Origin: Nannocystis sp. RBIL2
GTDB lineage: Bacteria; Myxococcota_A; Polyangia; Nannocystales; Nannocystaceae
Direction of reading: 5' to 3'
DNA: 64,000 nucleotides
Assembly: GCF_026626745.1 (NCBI RefSeq)
Contig: NZ_JAPNJW010000001.1
Location: 5,626,001-5,690,000 of the forward strand
The position numbers were made by a program, and so were the translations under genes. The notes beneath the pieces are model-generated. The model made no database searches and was not told where the DNA came from. It saw nothing but the letters and a program-made list of their open reading frames with translations. This document shows, piece after piece, positions 53,772 to 61,878 of this stretch. Position 1 is the first letter of the stretch; each line of letters starts with the position of its first letter.

Positions 53772-55367
53772 ATGGACCACGCCGCCTCGCCGAAGAGCCT
53801 CGCTGCCGCGCGCTCGACCATTCCCTGCTCCGACCCGGCCACCGGCGAGTCGCTCGGCGAAGTGCCGGCCATGGACCGCGCCGAGGTCCAGGCCCGCCTG
53901 GAGCGCGCCCGAATTGCGCAAACCGCGTGGGCGAAGACGAGCTTCGCCCAGCGCCGCCGGGTGGTGCGCCGGATCCTCGAGCACCTGCTCGACCACACCG
54001 ACGAGCTGTGCCGCCTCATCAGCCGCGACTCCGGCAAGACGCTCGAGAACGCGACCGTCGAGATGTGGCCGATCTGCGAGATGCTGCGCTGGAACCTGGC
54101 CCACGCCGAGCAGGCGCTGAAGCCGCAGAAGGCCTCGTCCGGCGTGCTCATGCACAAGGCCGCCCGCATCGAGTACCACCCGCTGGGGGTGATCGCGGCG
54201 ATCTGCCCGTGGAACTTCCCGCTGCAGAACGTGCTCGCGCCGGCGATCCCGGCGCTGATGGCCGGCAACGCGGCGATGATCAAGGTGTCGGAGTGGACGT
54301 CCTGGTCGGCGCCGCGGATCCAGCAGATCTTCGACGAGGCGCTGCGGGCCGAGGGCCACTCGACCGACCTCGTGCAGTTGATCACCGGCTACGCCGAGAC
54401 CGGCGCGGCGCTGGTCGGCGCGGGCGTCGACAAGGTGATCTTCACCGGGTCGATGGCCAACGGCAAGCGCGTGCTGCAGACCGCGGCCGAGACGCTGACG
54501 CCGGTGATCCTCGAGCTCGGCGGCAAGGACCCGATGATCGTGTGCGACGACGCGGACATCCACCAGGCGCTGCACAACGCGCTGATCGGGACGCTGACGT
54601 CGGCCGGCCAGCTGTGCATGGCGGCCGAGCGGATCTACGTGTTCGACGCGGTCTACGACGAGTTCGTCGCCGCGGTCGCCCGCATCGTCAGCGGCCTGCG
54701 CCAGGGCCCGCCGCTCGGCGGCGGCACGGTCGACGTCGGCGCGATGACGATGCCTGGCCAGGTCGACATCGTCGAGCGCCTGGTCGCCGACGCGGTCCAC
54801 CGCGGCGCGCGGGTCCTCGCCGGCGGCAAGCGCGGCCCGGGCGGGCAGTACTTCGAGCCGACGGTGCTGGTCGACGTCGACCACGAGATGAAGATCATGC
54901 GCGAGGAGACCTTCGGCCCGGTGATCGCGATCATGCGCGTGCGCTCGGAGGAGGAGGCGATCCGCCTGGCCAACGACTCGGCGTACGGGCTGTCGTCGTC
55001 GGTGTTCTCGCGCGACCGCGCCCGCGCCGAGCGGATCGCCCGCCAGATCGTCGCCGGCTCGACGGTGATCAACGACTTCGCCATGCACTACATGGCCCAC
55101 GAGCTGCCGTTCGGCGGCGTGCGCGGCTCCGGCTTCGGCCGCCTCAACGGCCCCGAGGGCCTGCGCGGGCTGTCCAACGTGAAGGCGGTGATCACCGACC
55201 GCCTGCCGATCCACGCCGCGGTCGAGATGTACCCGGTCCGCCCCGGCACCTACGAGCAGGGCAAGGCGATCCTCCACATCCTCTACAGCACCAGCCTGGC
55301 CGGCCGCGCCCGCGGGCTCGTCGACATGGGCAAGGCGCTGTGGAAGCGCGCGACGGCCGGGAAGTAG
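53772..55367 (+). CDS. NAD(P)-dependent aldehyde dehydrogenase family protein
   Basis: A 531-aa member of the ALDH superfamily. Conserved parts are AICPWNFPLQNVLAPAIPAL, the nucleotide segment KVIFTGSMANGKRV, the general base Glu in LELGGKDPMIV (about 249), the nucleophile Cys282 in SAGQLCMAAERIYV, and EETFGPVIAIM. The C terminus (about 485-531) is a helical extension with hydrophobic character beyond the usual end, possibly a membrane-associating tail as in some fatty-aldehyde dehydrogenases. It should oxidise an aldehyde to an acid; substrate not known. It is followed after 14 bases by a membrane protein gene. Confidence 0.93.
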   Translation: MDHAASPKSLAAARSTIPCSDPATGESLGEVPAMDRAEVQARLERARIAQTAWAKTSFAQRRRVVRRILEHLLDHTDELCRLISRDSGKTLENATVEMWPICEMLRWNLAHAEQALKPQKASSGVLMHKAARIEYHPLGVIAAICPWNFPLQNVLAPAIPALMAGNAAMIKVSEWTSWSAPRIQQIFDEALRAEGHSTDLVQLITGYAETGAALVGAGVDKVIFTGSMANGKRVLQTAAETLTPVILELGGKDPMIVCDDADIHQALHNALIGTLTSAGQLCMAAERIYVFDAVYDEFVAAVARIVSGLRQGPPLGGGTVDVGAMTMPGQVDIVERLVADAVHRGARVLAGGKRGPGGQYFEPTVLVDVDHEMKIMREETFGPVIAIMRVRSEEEAIRLANDSAYGLSSSVFSRDRARAERIARQIVAGSTVINDFAMHYMAHELPFGGVRGSGFGRLNGPEGLRGLSNVKAVITDRLPIHAAVEMYPVRPGTYEQGKAILHILYSTSLAGRARGLVDMGKALWKRATAGK

Positions 55368-55381
55368 CTGTCTCTGGGGAC

Positions 55382-56344
55382 ATGCTCGCAAGGGCATGTC
55401 GCGGCGGGGCGCTGGTCCTGCTGGCCGCCGGCTGGGCCGCCCTCCGCCTGCAGATGAACGGCGAGTACAAGGGCGCCACGTGGGCCCAGATCGCCGAGTT
55501 CACGGCGCCGCTGCCGTTCGGCCACCGCCCGCTGATGGCGCTGATCGCCTGGCCGCTGCGCGCCGCGACCGACTGGCCGCTGGCGCTGGTGTGGGGCGCG
55601 CTCGAGGCCGCGGCGGCGCTGGGGCTGTGGTTCGCGCTGCGCGCGGCGCTGCGTCCGCTCGTGGGTGCGCGATGGGACATGTTCTTCGCGACATGTTTCT
55701 TCGCGCTGCTGGCGTTCCCGTTCCTGCTGAAGCACAAGTGGGCGGTGTTCTACCCGTGGGACACGCCGGCGATGGCCTTCACCGCCGCCGGCCTGGCGCT
55801 GGTGGCGAGCCGGCGGTTCGCCGCCGCGACGGCGCTGTGCTTCGTCGCGGCGCTCAACCGCGAGAGCGCGGCGTTGATCCCGGCGGCCGCGCTGGCGTTG
55901 CACGTCGGGTCTTCGGGACATGTGCTTCGGGACATGCGGGGAACGATCCGTCCGGCGCTGGCGATGATCGCGGCGTTCGTCGCAGCGCGCCTGGCGGTCG
56001 CGCTCGCGCTGCCCGACAACCCCGGCCAGGCCCTGCACTTCGCCATCGGAAAGGACACGCCGCGCTGGCTGCACAACCTCGAGTGGCTGGCAGAGCCGGT
56101 CCACTGGTTGTGGCTGCCGATGTACTTCGCGCTGCTGCCGCTGGCGTGGGTGCTGTTCTTTAAACAAATCTCCGCGGACCACCGGCGCCTCGCGCTCGTC
56201 GCCCTGGCCTGGTTCGCCGGCCTGATGCTGGTCGCCAACATCTACGAGCCGCGGGTGTACGGCGAGCTCCTCGTGCTCCTCTATGTGCCCGTCGCGGCGG
56301 CGGCATATCGCTGGCTGCGCGCTGATACACTGGGCGCGGCATGA
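55382..56344 (+). CDS. Polytopic membrane protein, about 320 aa
   Basis: A very hydrophobic protein with about seven helices (GALVLLAAGWAALRL, LALVWGALEAAAALGLWFAL, MFFATCFFALLAFPFLL, LAMIAAFVAARLAVALAL, WLPMYFALLPLAWVLFF, LALVALAWFAGLMLVAN). Between helices 2 and 3 is KHKWAVFYPWDTPAMAF, with the charged or aromatic WDT often seen in membrane glycosyltransferase-like proteins, but no family is assigned. The start at ATG 55382 overlaps a TGTC...GACA repeat; a start at 55454 is also possible. The stop overlaps the next ATG (ATGA). Probably part of the ALDH transcript. Confidence 0.75.
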   Translation: MLARACRGGALVLLAAGWAALRLQMNGEYKGATWAQIAEFTAPLPFGHRPLMALIAWPLRAATDWPLALVWGALEAAAALGLWFALRAALRPLVGARWDMFFATCFFALLAFPFLLKHKWAVFYPWDTPAMAFTAAGLALVASRRFAAATALCFVAALNRESAALIPAAALALHVGSSGHVLRDMRGTIRPALAMIAAFVAARLAVALALPDNPGQALHFAIGKDTPRWLHNLEWLAEPVHWLWLPMYFALLPLAWVLFFKQISADHRRLALVALAWFAGLMLVANIYEPRVYGELLVLLYVPVAAAAYRWLRADTLGAA

Positions 56345-57108
56345 CCAAGATCGAGCTGACGCCGGCGCAGAAGCTGGAGATCTTCGAGGAGTACCAGCGA
56401 CGCATGCGCAGCTGCGTGCCGTGGGACTCGGCGATGAAGTGGGTGCCGGAGCTCAACCTCGTCGGCGCTTCGTATCGGCCGTTCATCGCCTTCCCCGAGC
56501 TGGCGCCGAGCGACGCGCCGGTGGCCGAGCTCAACCCGGCCGAGCACGCCGACTCGCCGAACAAGTTGTTCCGCTACTGCATCCGCCTGCACCGCGCCGG
56601 TCGCCGGCTGCTGACGTGGTGGGGCCCGCAGACGGGCTCGGTGATTTTTGATAGCGACGTGCCGATCCCGGCGATCTTCCAGTGCCGCGAGGGCGAGCCG
56701 GGGGTGTGGAACGAGTCGCCGTGGATGTCGCTGACGCCCGCGGAGCTGATGACGCTGCGCGAGGGCACGCGCCTGGCGAAGGGCCGGGTGGTGATCGCGG
56801 GCCTCGGCCTCGGCCATCAGCTCATCGAGGTGTCGCGCCGGCTGCAGGTGAAAGAAGTGGTGCTGGTCGAGCTCAGCCAGGAGCTGGTCGACTTCTATCT
56901 GCCCAAGATCCGCCCGCACGTGAAGAAGCGGCTGACGGTGATCGTGGGCGACGCGTTCGCGGTCCTGCCGACGCTCGCGGCCGACGTCGCGCTGGTCGAC
57001 ATCTTTCCGAACTACGGCGGCAACGAGGCGGCGATGCTCGAGCTCCGCCGACGCTGCCCGAAGATCAAGAAGCTGTGGGGCTGGGGCACGGCGACGATGT
57101 CGCTGTGA
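56341..57108 (+). CDS. SAM-methyltransferase-like protein, 255 aa
   Basis: The C-terminal part (about 140-240) has a Rossmann-like SAM fold: GRVVIAGLGLGHQLIEVSRR as motif I, VKEVVLVELSQELVDFY with the acidic end of strand 2, LTVIVGDAFAVLP and ADVALVDIFPNYGGNE. This is similar to spermidine-synthase-type class I folds. The N-terminal 130 residues are unusual, with several Trp and Pro (RSCVPWDSAMKWVP, LLTWWGPQTG). Substrate unknown. It is translationally coupled (ATGA) to the membrane protein before it. It converges on the NrdG-like gene with only 15 bases between stops. Confidence 0.75.
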   Translation: MTKIELTPAQKLEIFEEYQRRMRSCVPWDSAMKWVPELNLVGASYRPFIAFPELAPSDAPVAELNPAEHADSPNKLFRYCIRLHRAGRRLLTWWGPQTGSVIFDSDVPIPAIFQCREGEPGVWNESPWMSLTPAELMTLREGTRLAKGRVVIAGLGLGHQLIEVSRRLQVKEVVLVELSQELVDFYLPKIRPHVKKRLTVIVGDAFAVLPTLAADVALVDIFPNYGGNEAAMLELRRRCPKIKKLWGWGTATMSL

Positions 57109-57123
57109 AGCCGTCCCTCGTCT

Positions 57124-57843
57124 TCAGGACATACACTTTAAAAGACGTCTGAGCAGATCGGGGGCGCCGTGGGCGGTGAGGCGGCCGGCGGCGTCGATCT
57201 GCAGCTCGACGTGATCGCGGCCGCGCCATAGCGCGGGGTCGGCGTGGCGCGGCGTGAGGTGAACGATCTGCTGGTTGGTCGAGCCGATCCACCGCCGGCC
57301 GTCGGGCGGCTCGCGGCGGCGGGCGTCGAAGCGGCCGTCGACGAGCGTGTCGGCGGCGTCGAGCAGCACGCGCGCCTCGGGCATGGCCTGCAGCTCGGCG
57401 AGGGTGCGGCCGGTGAATACGAGGGTGCTCAGGCCGAGGCCGCGGGCGCTCTTGCAGAGCGCGGCGACTGCTTCGGCCTGCTCGCTCGGCTCGCCGCCCA
57501 GCACGGTGAGACCGGTGATCGCGTGGCTGTCCCTGGCCGCGCGCAGCTCGTCCGCCAGCGTCGTCACGGGCAGGGACTCGCCGCCGTCGCGGGCGAAGAA
57601 CTCGGGGTTGCAGCAGCCGGGGCAGCGCAGGTCGCAGCCCTGCACCCACACCGCGAACCGACTGCCCGGGCCCTCGGCCTCGGTGCAGGCGACCCGGGCG
57701 CCGACGCGGAGCTGGAGATCGCGGCGAATCTCGGGGCTGCAGGGCGAAGATGTCGCGGAGGAATCACCTGTCTTTTCAGACAGCGAGCCCATCATCGGCT
57801 CGGTCGGGCTCTCGCTCGCCGCCCCGGGTGTCTCTTCGGACAT
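57124..57843 (-). CDS. NrdG-like radical SAM activating enzyme
   Basis: A 239-aa radical SAM protein. The 4Fe-4S cluster motif is CDLRCPGC (Cys70, 74, 77), preceded by FAVWVQG, and GGEP (116-119) binds SAM. The arrangement follows anaerobic ribonucleotide reductase activase (NrdG), which makes a glycyl radical in NrdD. No nrdD lies nearby, so the partner is elsewhere or different. The first 40 residues are a Ser/Glu-rich extension not seen in NrdG, with the CTGTCT-TTTC-AGACAG palindrome inside its codons (57768-57783). ATG 57843 is one base after the stop of the pseudouridine synthase gene, so the two are co-translated. Confidence 0.85.
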   Translation of the reverse strand: MSEETPGAASESPTEPMMGSLSEKTGDSSATSSPCSPEIRRDLQLRVGARVACTEAEGPGSRFAVWVQGCDLRCPGCCNPEFFARDGGESLPVTTLADELRAARDSHAITGLTVLGGEPSEQAEAVAALCKSARGLGLSTLVFTGRTLAELQAMPEARVLLDAADTLVDGRFDARRREPPDGRRWIGSTNQQIVHLTPRHADPALWRGRDHVELQIDAAGRLTAHGAPDLLRRLLKCMS

Positions 57844-57844
57844 G

Positions 57845-58651
57845 TCACTCGTCCTCGAGCAGCGGGTCGGGCGGCGCCTCGTCGGGCGCCTCGCCCGCGG
57901 CCAGCGGCGCCGGGTGGAGGGTGCCGGCGAACAGGGCGTGCAGATCGATCTCGCGGTGCTCGCCGGCGGCGAGGTCGCGCGGGAGCTCGAGCGGGCCGAA
58001 CGAGACGCGGCACAGGCCGAGGACCTCGGCGCCGAGGGCGGCGAAGATCCGGCGGACCTCGTGGAACTTGCCGGAGGCGATCGTGATGCTCGCCAGCGCA
58101 CCTGTCCCTTCGGGCACCTGGAGGCCGGGGTGGACCTCTTCGGCGGCGAGCGGGCGGAGGTCGAGGATCTCGGGGCGGTGGCCGTCGTCGAGCTCGAGCT
58201 CGGGCGGCGGCGCGCGCCACGGGCCGGTCAGGGCCGCCTGGTAGGTGCGGCGCACCGCGTAGCGCGGGTGGGTCAGTCGGTGCAGCAGGGCGCCCTCGGT
58301 GGTCCACAGCAAGAGGCCGGAGGTGTCGAGGTCGAGGCGACCGACGGCCCGGAGATCGCGCCCGAGCGGCGCGCCGCGGACCAGCTCGTAGGCGGTGCGG
58401 TGGCGATCGTCGCGCAGGGCCGTGACCACGCCGACCGGCTTGTGCTGCAGCAGGTGATAGCGGACCCGCAGCACCAGCGGCTCGTGGGCGAAGATCACCA
58501 TCTGCGGCAGGGCGCTCGGCGCGATCTTCAGCCCCGGGTCGCGCAGCGGCTCGCCCTCCGGCGTCTGCACGCGCCCGGCGCGGACGGCCCGGGTCACCTG
58601 CCCGCGCGACAGGCCGAGGTTGTGGGCGATGAGGAGGTCGAGCCGCGGCAC
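57845..58651 (-). CDS. RsuA-family pseudouridine synthase
   Basis: A 268-aa RNA modification enzyme. Residues 1-45 form an S4-like RNA-binding domain (RLDLLIAHNLGLSRGQVTRAVRAG). The catalytic domain has LQHKPVGVVTA, the active site GRLDLDTSGLLL with Asp107, and EVRRIFAALGAEV with the conserved Arg region. RsuA-type enzymes modify 16S or 23S rRNA (RsuA, RluB, RluE, RluF). The exact target is not decided. GTG 58651 start. The C terminus adds an Ala/Pro/Asp-rich tail (about 245-268). It is the first gene of a two-gene operon with the NrdG-like gene. Confidence 0.9.
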   Translation of the reverse strand: MPRLDLLIAHNLGLSRGQVTRAVRAGRVQTPEGEPLRDPGLKIAPSALPQMVIFAHEPLVLRVRYHLLQHKPVGVVTALRDDRHRTAYELVRGAPLGRDLRAVGRLDLDTSGLLLWTTEGALLHRLTHPRYAVRRTYQAALTGPWRAPPPELELDDGHRPEILDLRPLAAEEVHPGLQVPEGTGALASITIASGKFHEVRRIFAALGAEVLGLCRVSFGPLELPRDLAAGEHREIDLHALFAGTLHPAPLAAGEAPDEAPPDPLLEDE

Positions 58652-58713
58652 CCCCGAAGCCTAACCTCGCCGCGCTCGCCACACCGACGAAAAGCGCGAT
58701 AGTCTCGCGGCGC

Positions 58714-59313
58714 GTGGGTCGCCCCGAGCCGCTCCCCGACGAACGCAGCGTGGTCGACAAGGCCGCCGCCGGGGACCGCCGCGCCTTCGAGCGGCTGTAC
58801 CGCGCCTACGCGCCGACCCTGTTCTCGTACGTGCTGGTGCCGATGCTCGGCGACCGCGACGACGCCAACGACTGCCTGCGCGAGACCTTCCTCTCGGCGT
58901 ATCGCCACTTGCCCAACTTCGTGTGGCAAGAGTCGGGGGTCTACCCGTGGCTGAAGACGATGGCGAAGAACAAGGCGCGTGACCTGCTGCGGGCCTCGGG
59001 TCGGCGGCAGCGGCTGCGCGGCGCGTTCGAGGAGCACCTCGGCAACGCCGGCGCGGCCGAGCCGAAGAACCCGGCCGAGGAGGAGCTGCAGCGCGACGCT
59101 CTGCGGGTCCGCATCGAGGCCGTGCTGTCGGAGCTGAACCCCCGCTACGCCCTGGTGCTCCGCTTGCGCCTGCTCGAAGATCGTCCGCGCGAAGAGTGCG
59201 CCGCGACTCTGGATGTGAAGATCGGCACGCTCGACGTGCTCCTCTTCCGCGCGTGCAAAGCCTTCCGGGCCGCGTGCGAAAAACGCGGCCTACCCGTAGG
59301 CGCCGAGTTATGA
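58714..59313 (+). CDS. ECF-type sigma factor, 199 aa
   Basis: A sigma70-family protein with region 2 at about 20-95 (AFERLYRAYAPTLFSYVLVP, NDCLRETFLSAYRHLP, WLKTMAKNKARDLLR) and region 4 at about 125-185 (LSELNPRYALVLRLRLLEDR, CAATLDVKIGTLDVLLFRAC). The helix-turn-helix is degenerate relative to the consensus, so promoter preference is probably unusual. GTG 58714 start. It leads a five-gene plus-strand operon (58714-61817) with a single-TM protein, an N-terminally anchored protein and two 8-Cys lipoproteins. The next gene is a candidate anti-sigma factor. Confidence 0.88.
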   Translation: MGRPEPLPDERSVVDKAAAGDRRAFERLYRAYAPTLFSYVLVPMLGDRDDANDCLRETFLSAYRHLPNFVWQESGVYPWLKTMAKNKARDLLRASGRRQRLRGAFEEHLGNAGAAEPKNPAEEELQRDALRVRIEAVLSELNPRYALVLRLRLLEDRPREECAATLDVKIGTLDVLLFRACKAFRAACEKRGLPVGAEL

Positions 59314-59385
59314 CTTTCATGGCCTCGCGTAAGCTTCTTCCGGCTGCCCACGTTCAGCCACCAGACCGCGCCTCAGGAGGCTCGC

Positions 59386-59931
59386 ATGACCGGGTCTGAT
59401 CCGTCCGCCACGTCCCCCAAGCCCGAAATCGACCGCGCCGCCGCGCGCGGCGTCCTCGACCCGGCGTGGGAAGACGAGCTGCGACGCGGCCAGGAGGCCG
59501 AGGGCGAGGCCGGCTCGATCGAGGACGAGCTGGCGATCGTCCGCCTCCTCCGCCACGCCCGGGCGCCCGAGGCGCTCACGGCCGGCGAGCTCGACAAGTT
59601 GTGGTCGGGCGGACTCGCCCCGGCGCTGACGCCGACGCCGTGGTGGCGCCGTCGCTGGCTGTGGGGCGCCGTGCCCGCGGTCGCCACCGCCGCGGTCGTG
59701 CTGGTGGTGATCCGCGGGCCCGAGCCGGCGGCCCCGCCCCAGGTCGCCACCGCCGAGTCCGCCGCCGCACCCGCCGCCGCGGCCTCCGGTCCCACCACCT
59801 CGAAGTTGCTCGCGCAGCAGTTCGCTCAGCTCGAGCACGACGCGCGCCGCGACCTCGACGACCGCGTCGACGACGATCGCGGCGTCCTTCGACATGACCT
59901 TTTGGCCATGTCACTCGGAGACAAGCCATGA
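59386..59931 (+). CDS. Single-pass membrane protein, candidate anti-sigma factor, 181 aa
   Basis: An acidic N-terminal cytoplasmic half (1-85, with ELDKLWSGGLAP) precedes one membrane helix at about 93-110 (LWGAVPAVATAAVVLVVI). A Pro/Ala-rich segment and a C-terminal charged helix (LAQQFAQLEHDARRDLDDRV) follow. There is no zinc-binding motif. Position right after an ECF sigma gene and the topology suggest an anti-sigma role, which is inferred only. GGAGG precedes the ATG 59386. The stop overlaps the next ATG (ATGA). Confidence 0.75.
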   Translation: MTGSDPSATSPKPEIDRAAARGVLDPAWEDELRRGQEAEGEAGSIEDELAIVRLLRHARAPEALTAGELDKLWSGGLAPALTPTPWWRRRWLWGAVPAVATAAVVLVVIRGPEPAAPPQVATAESAAAPAAAASGPTTSKLLAQQFAQLEHDARRDLDDRVDDDRGVLRHDLLAMSLGDKP

Positions 59932-60473
59932 CGCGCCACACGTGGATCGCCACGCTCCTCGGCGCCGTCGTCGGCGCCGGCGTGATGCTGGCCGGCCTGG
60001 CGCAGGCCGGGCGGCTGGCGCCGGCGCCGCGGCCCGAGGTCCTCGTCACCCTGGCCCAGACCGTCGACGCCGAGCACCGCCGCGTCGACGTGCTGCTGAA
60101 GCAGCGCGACTACGCCGGCGCGATCGCGGCGCTGGAGCAGATGCGGACCATCGCCTGGCCTGAGCCAGCGGTCGCCGGCGACGCCGCGGCGGTCCTGCGC
60201 CACGACGTCTACGGCCGCCTGGTCCGCCTCCGCCTCGATCACCCCGACGTCGACCCCAAGACCCCCGACGCGTTGGCCGAGCTGGTCGGCGAGGGGCTCG
60301 GCGCCGACTACAAGGCGATCGCCACCAACGCCTTCACCGCCCGCCTCGTCGGCCTGCGCGGCGAGATCGCCGAGAAGCAGGGCCGCGACGGCGACGCCCT
60401 CCTCGCCTACGAGGAGGCCCTCGACATGAACCGCGCGCTGCTCCAGCAGGCGCTCGCCGGAGCCGCGCCATGA
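59928..60473 (+). CDS. Membrane-anchored helical protein, 181 aa
   Basis: A hydrophobic N-terminal helix (WIATLLGAVVGAGVMLAGLAQ) serves as anchor or signal. The periplasmic part is helical with a TPR-like pattern (LLKQRDYAGAIAALEQMRTI, LVGLRGEIAEKQGRDGDALLAYEEAL). It could be a scaffold for the following lipoproteins. The start is coupled to the previous gene (ATGA). The stop lies 65 bases before the preferred start of the next gene. Confidence 0.75.
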   Translation: MTRHTWIATLLGAVVGAGVMLAGLAQAGRLAPAPRPEVLVTLAQTVDAEHRRVDVLLKQRDYAGAIAALEQMRTIAWPEPAVAGDAAAVLRHDVYGRLVRLRLDHPDVDPKTPDALAELVGEGLGADYKAIATNAFTARLVGLRGEIAEKQGRDGDALLAYEEALDMNRALLQQALAGAAP

Positions 60474-60538
60474 ACGCGATGTTCGGGCCTGTCCGTTCCG
60501 ACCTGTTCCTTCGCACCTTGCGTTTCAGCCCTGTCGCA

Positions 60539-61090
60539 ATGAACATGTCCCTGCGAACACTCTCGCTCGCGCTCGCCGGGCTGGCCTTGACCGGGTGCGC
60601 CAAGCGGGCGGCCGAGACGGCCCCGCCGGAGACGACGGCGGACGCCATGGCCGGGCCGGAGGACATCGACGCGCTCGAGGCCCAGCTGGCCGCGCGCGAG
60701 GACCAGCTGCGCGCGCTCGGAGCGACCCCGCCCGCGGCCGGCGGCGGCGGCGAGGCGCTGGCCAAGACCGAGGCCGAGGACCGCAACGCACAGGCGGACG
60801 CGGACTCGCGGGCGGGCGACAAAGCGGCGAAGTCGGCCGAGCGGCAGACGCCCTCGGCAGCGGGACCTGTGCCCCCGAGCGCGTCGCCGACGCCCTCCGC
60901 AGCCCCCGCCGAGCCTTCGCCCGCGCGCTGCGAGTCGGTCTGCGACATCACCACCTCGATCTGCCAGCTGCGCGATCACATCTGCGACCTCGCGCCGCGT
61001 CACACGGGCGAGCCGCGCTACCAGCAGGCGTGCGAGCGCGCCACCACCGACTGCGAGTTCGCCACGGAGGCCTGCCATGCGTGCTCGTGA
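60539..61090 (+). CDS. Lipoprotein with C-terminal 8-cysteine domain (paralogue 1)
   Basis: ATG 60539 gives MNMSLRTLSLALAGLALTGC with lipobox LTGC (Cys20). An earlier ATG at 60470 would overlap the previous stop, but its 23 extra codons have atypical usage and contain TGTCC half-sites, so it is less likely. The mature protein has a coiled-coil stretch (DALEAQLAAREDQLRAL), an Ala/Pro/Ser linker and a C-terminal domain of eight cysteines with spacing C-x3-C-x6-C-x6-C-x15-C-x6-C-x6-C-x2-C. The CX6C spacing fits a disulfide-linked helical hairpin. It is paralogous to the next gene and overlaps it by 14 bases. Confidence 0.85.
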   Translation: MNMSLRTLSLALAGLALTGCAKRAAETAPPETTADAMAGPEDIDALEAQLAAREDQLRALGATPPAAGGGGEALAKTEAEDRNAQADADSRAGDKAAKSAERQTPSAAGPVPPSASPTPSAAPAEPSPARCESVCDITTSICQLRDHICDLAPRHTGEPRYQQACERATTDCEFATEACHACS

Positions 61091-61817
61091 TCTCGCCGGC
61101 GCTTCACTGATGGTGCTGGCCGCCGCCTGTGCCTCGCAGGACGCCGAGCGCTTCGCCACCCCCGCGCCGCTCGACGCTCCGGCGCCGGTGGCCCCGGAGC
61201 GCGAAGAGGCCGAGCGCGCCAACAACGACGACGAGCTCGGGCTCGCCGAGTACGAGCGCCTGCTCGCCGACAAGGAGTCGCGCCTGCGCGCCGCCGGGGT
61301 GTTGCTGGCCGTGCGCGATTCGGCGACCGTGGCCGAAGCCAGGGGTGAGGGTGCGTTCGCGCCGCCGCCTCCGCCCGCGCCGGTGCCCGCCGAGGAGGCC
61401 GTGGACGAGTTCCAGGTCAACGCGGCGAAGGCCAAGCGACCGCGCAAGGACGCCGGCGCCGGACGGGCCGCCGACGCGCCGACGGTCGCCCAGGGGGCCG
61501 CGCCCGCGCCCGCGCCCGTGAAGTCGAAGGGCGCGACGACCTCGAGCACCTCGGCCACGCGCGAGAAGAAGGTCGAGTACAAACCCGACGCCAAGTCCGC
61601 GACGAACACGCAGGGCTACACCGCCGCCGACGACGAGGCGCCGAGCAACCGCTGCCAGAGCATCTGCGACCTGTCCGCCGCGACCTGCGAGCTCGAGGGC
61701 AAGATCTGCGACCTCGCGACCCGGCACCCCGGCGACCCGCGCTACGGCGACCTGTGCCGGCGCGCGGACGACGACTGCCGCCTGGCCGCCGAGGCCTGCC
61801 AGCGCTGCTCGCCGTGA
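61077..61817 (+). CDS. Lipoprotein with C-terminal 8-cysteine domain (paralogue 2)
   Basis: A 246-aa protein with lipobox AAAC (Cys18). A good ribosome-binding site, GGAGG seven bases before the ATG, supports this start within the previous gene's end. The middle is helical near YERLLADKESRLRAAGVLLA, then a long Pro/Ala/Lys linker, and the C-terminal domain has exactly the same Cys spacing as paralogue 1: C-x3-C-x6-C-x6-C-x15-C-x6-C-x6-C-x2-C, with shared ICDLATRHPGDPRY versus ICDLAPRHTGEPRY. They arose by tandem duplication. The domain is likely periplasmic and disulfide-bonded; a role in envelope stress or metal binding is only inferred. Confidence 0.87.
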   Translation: MRARDLAGASLMVLAAACASQDAERFATPAPLDAPAPVAPEREEAERANNDDELGLAEYERLLADKESRLRAAGVLLAVRDSATVAEARGEGAFAPPPPPAPVPAEEAVDEFQVNAAKAKRPRKDAGAGRAADAPTVAQGAAPAPAPVKSKGATTSSTSATREKKVEYKPDAKSATNTQGYTAADDEAPSNRCQSICDLSAATCELEGKICDLATRHPGDPRYGDLCRRADDDCRLAAEACQRCSP

Positions 61818-61851
61818 TCGCGAATCACGAGACTCCGCGATCCTATTTGTT

Positions 61852-61878
61852 GTGACATGTCCCGAAGGACATTGTCAC
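61852..61878. terminator. TGTCC-CGAA-GGACA hairpin overlapping a stop codon
   Basis: The inner TGTCC-CGAA-GGACA (61858-61871) is extended by outer GTGACA and TGTCAC arms with one bulged T. The TGA of the opposing Rv1355c-like gene (61875-61877) lies in the right arm. It separates the sigma operon from that gene. Confidence 0.6.

Noticed and set aside
60470..60538. Upstream ATG start for the first 8-Cys lipoprotein, overlapping the previous stop
   Set aside because: The extra 23 codons have atypical usage and would place the signal peptide internally; the start at 60539 gives a proper lipoprotein signal.
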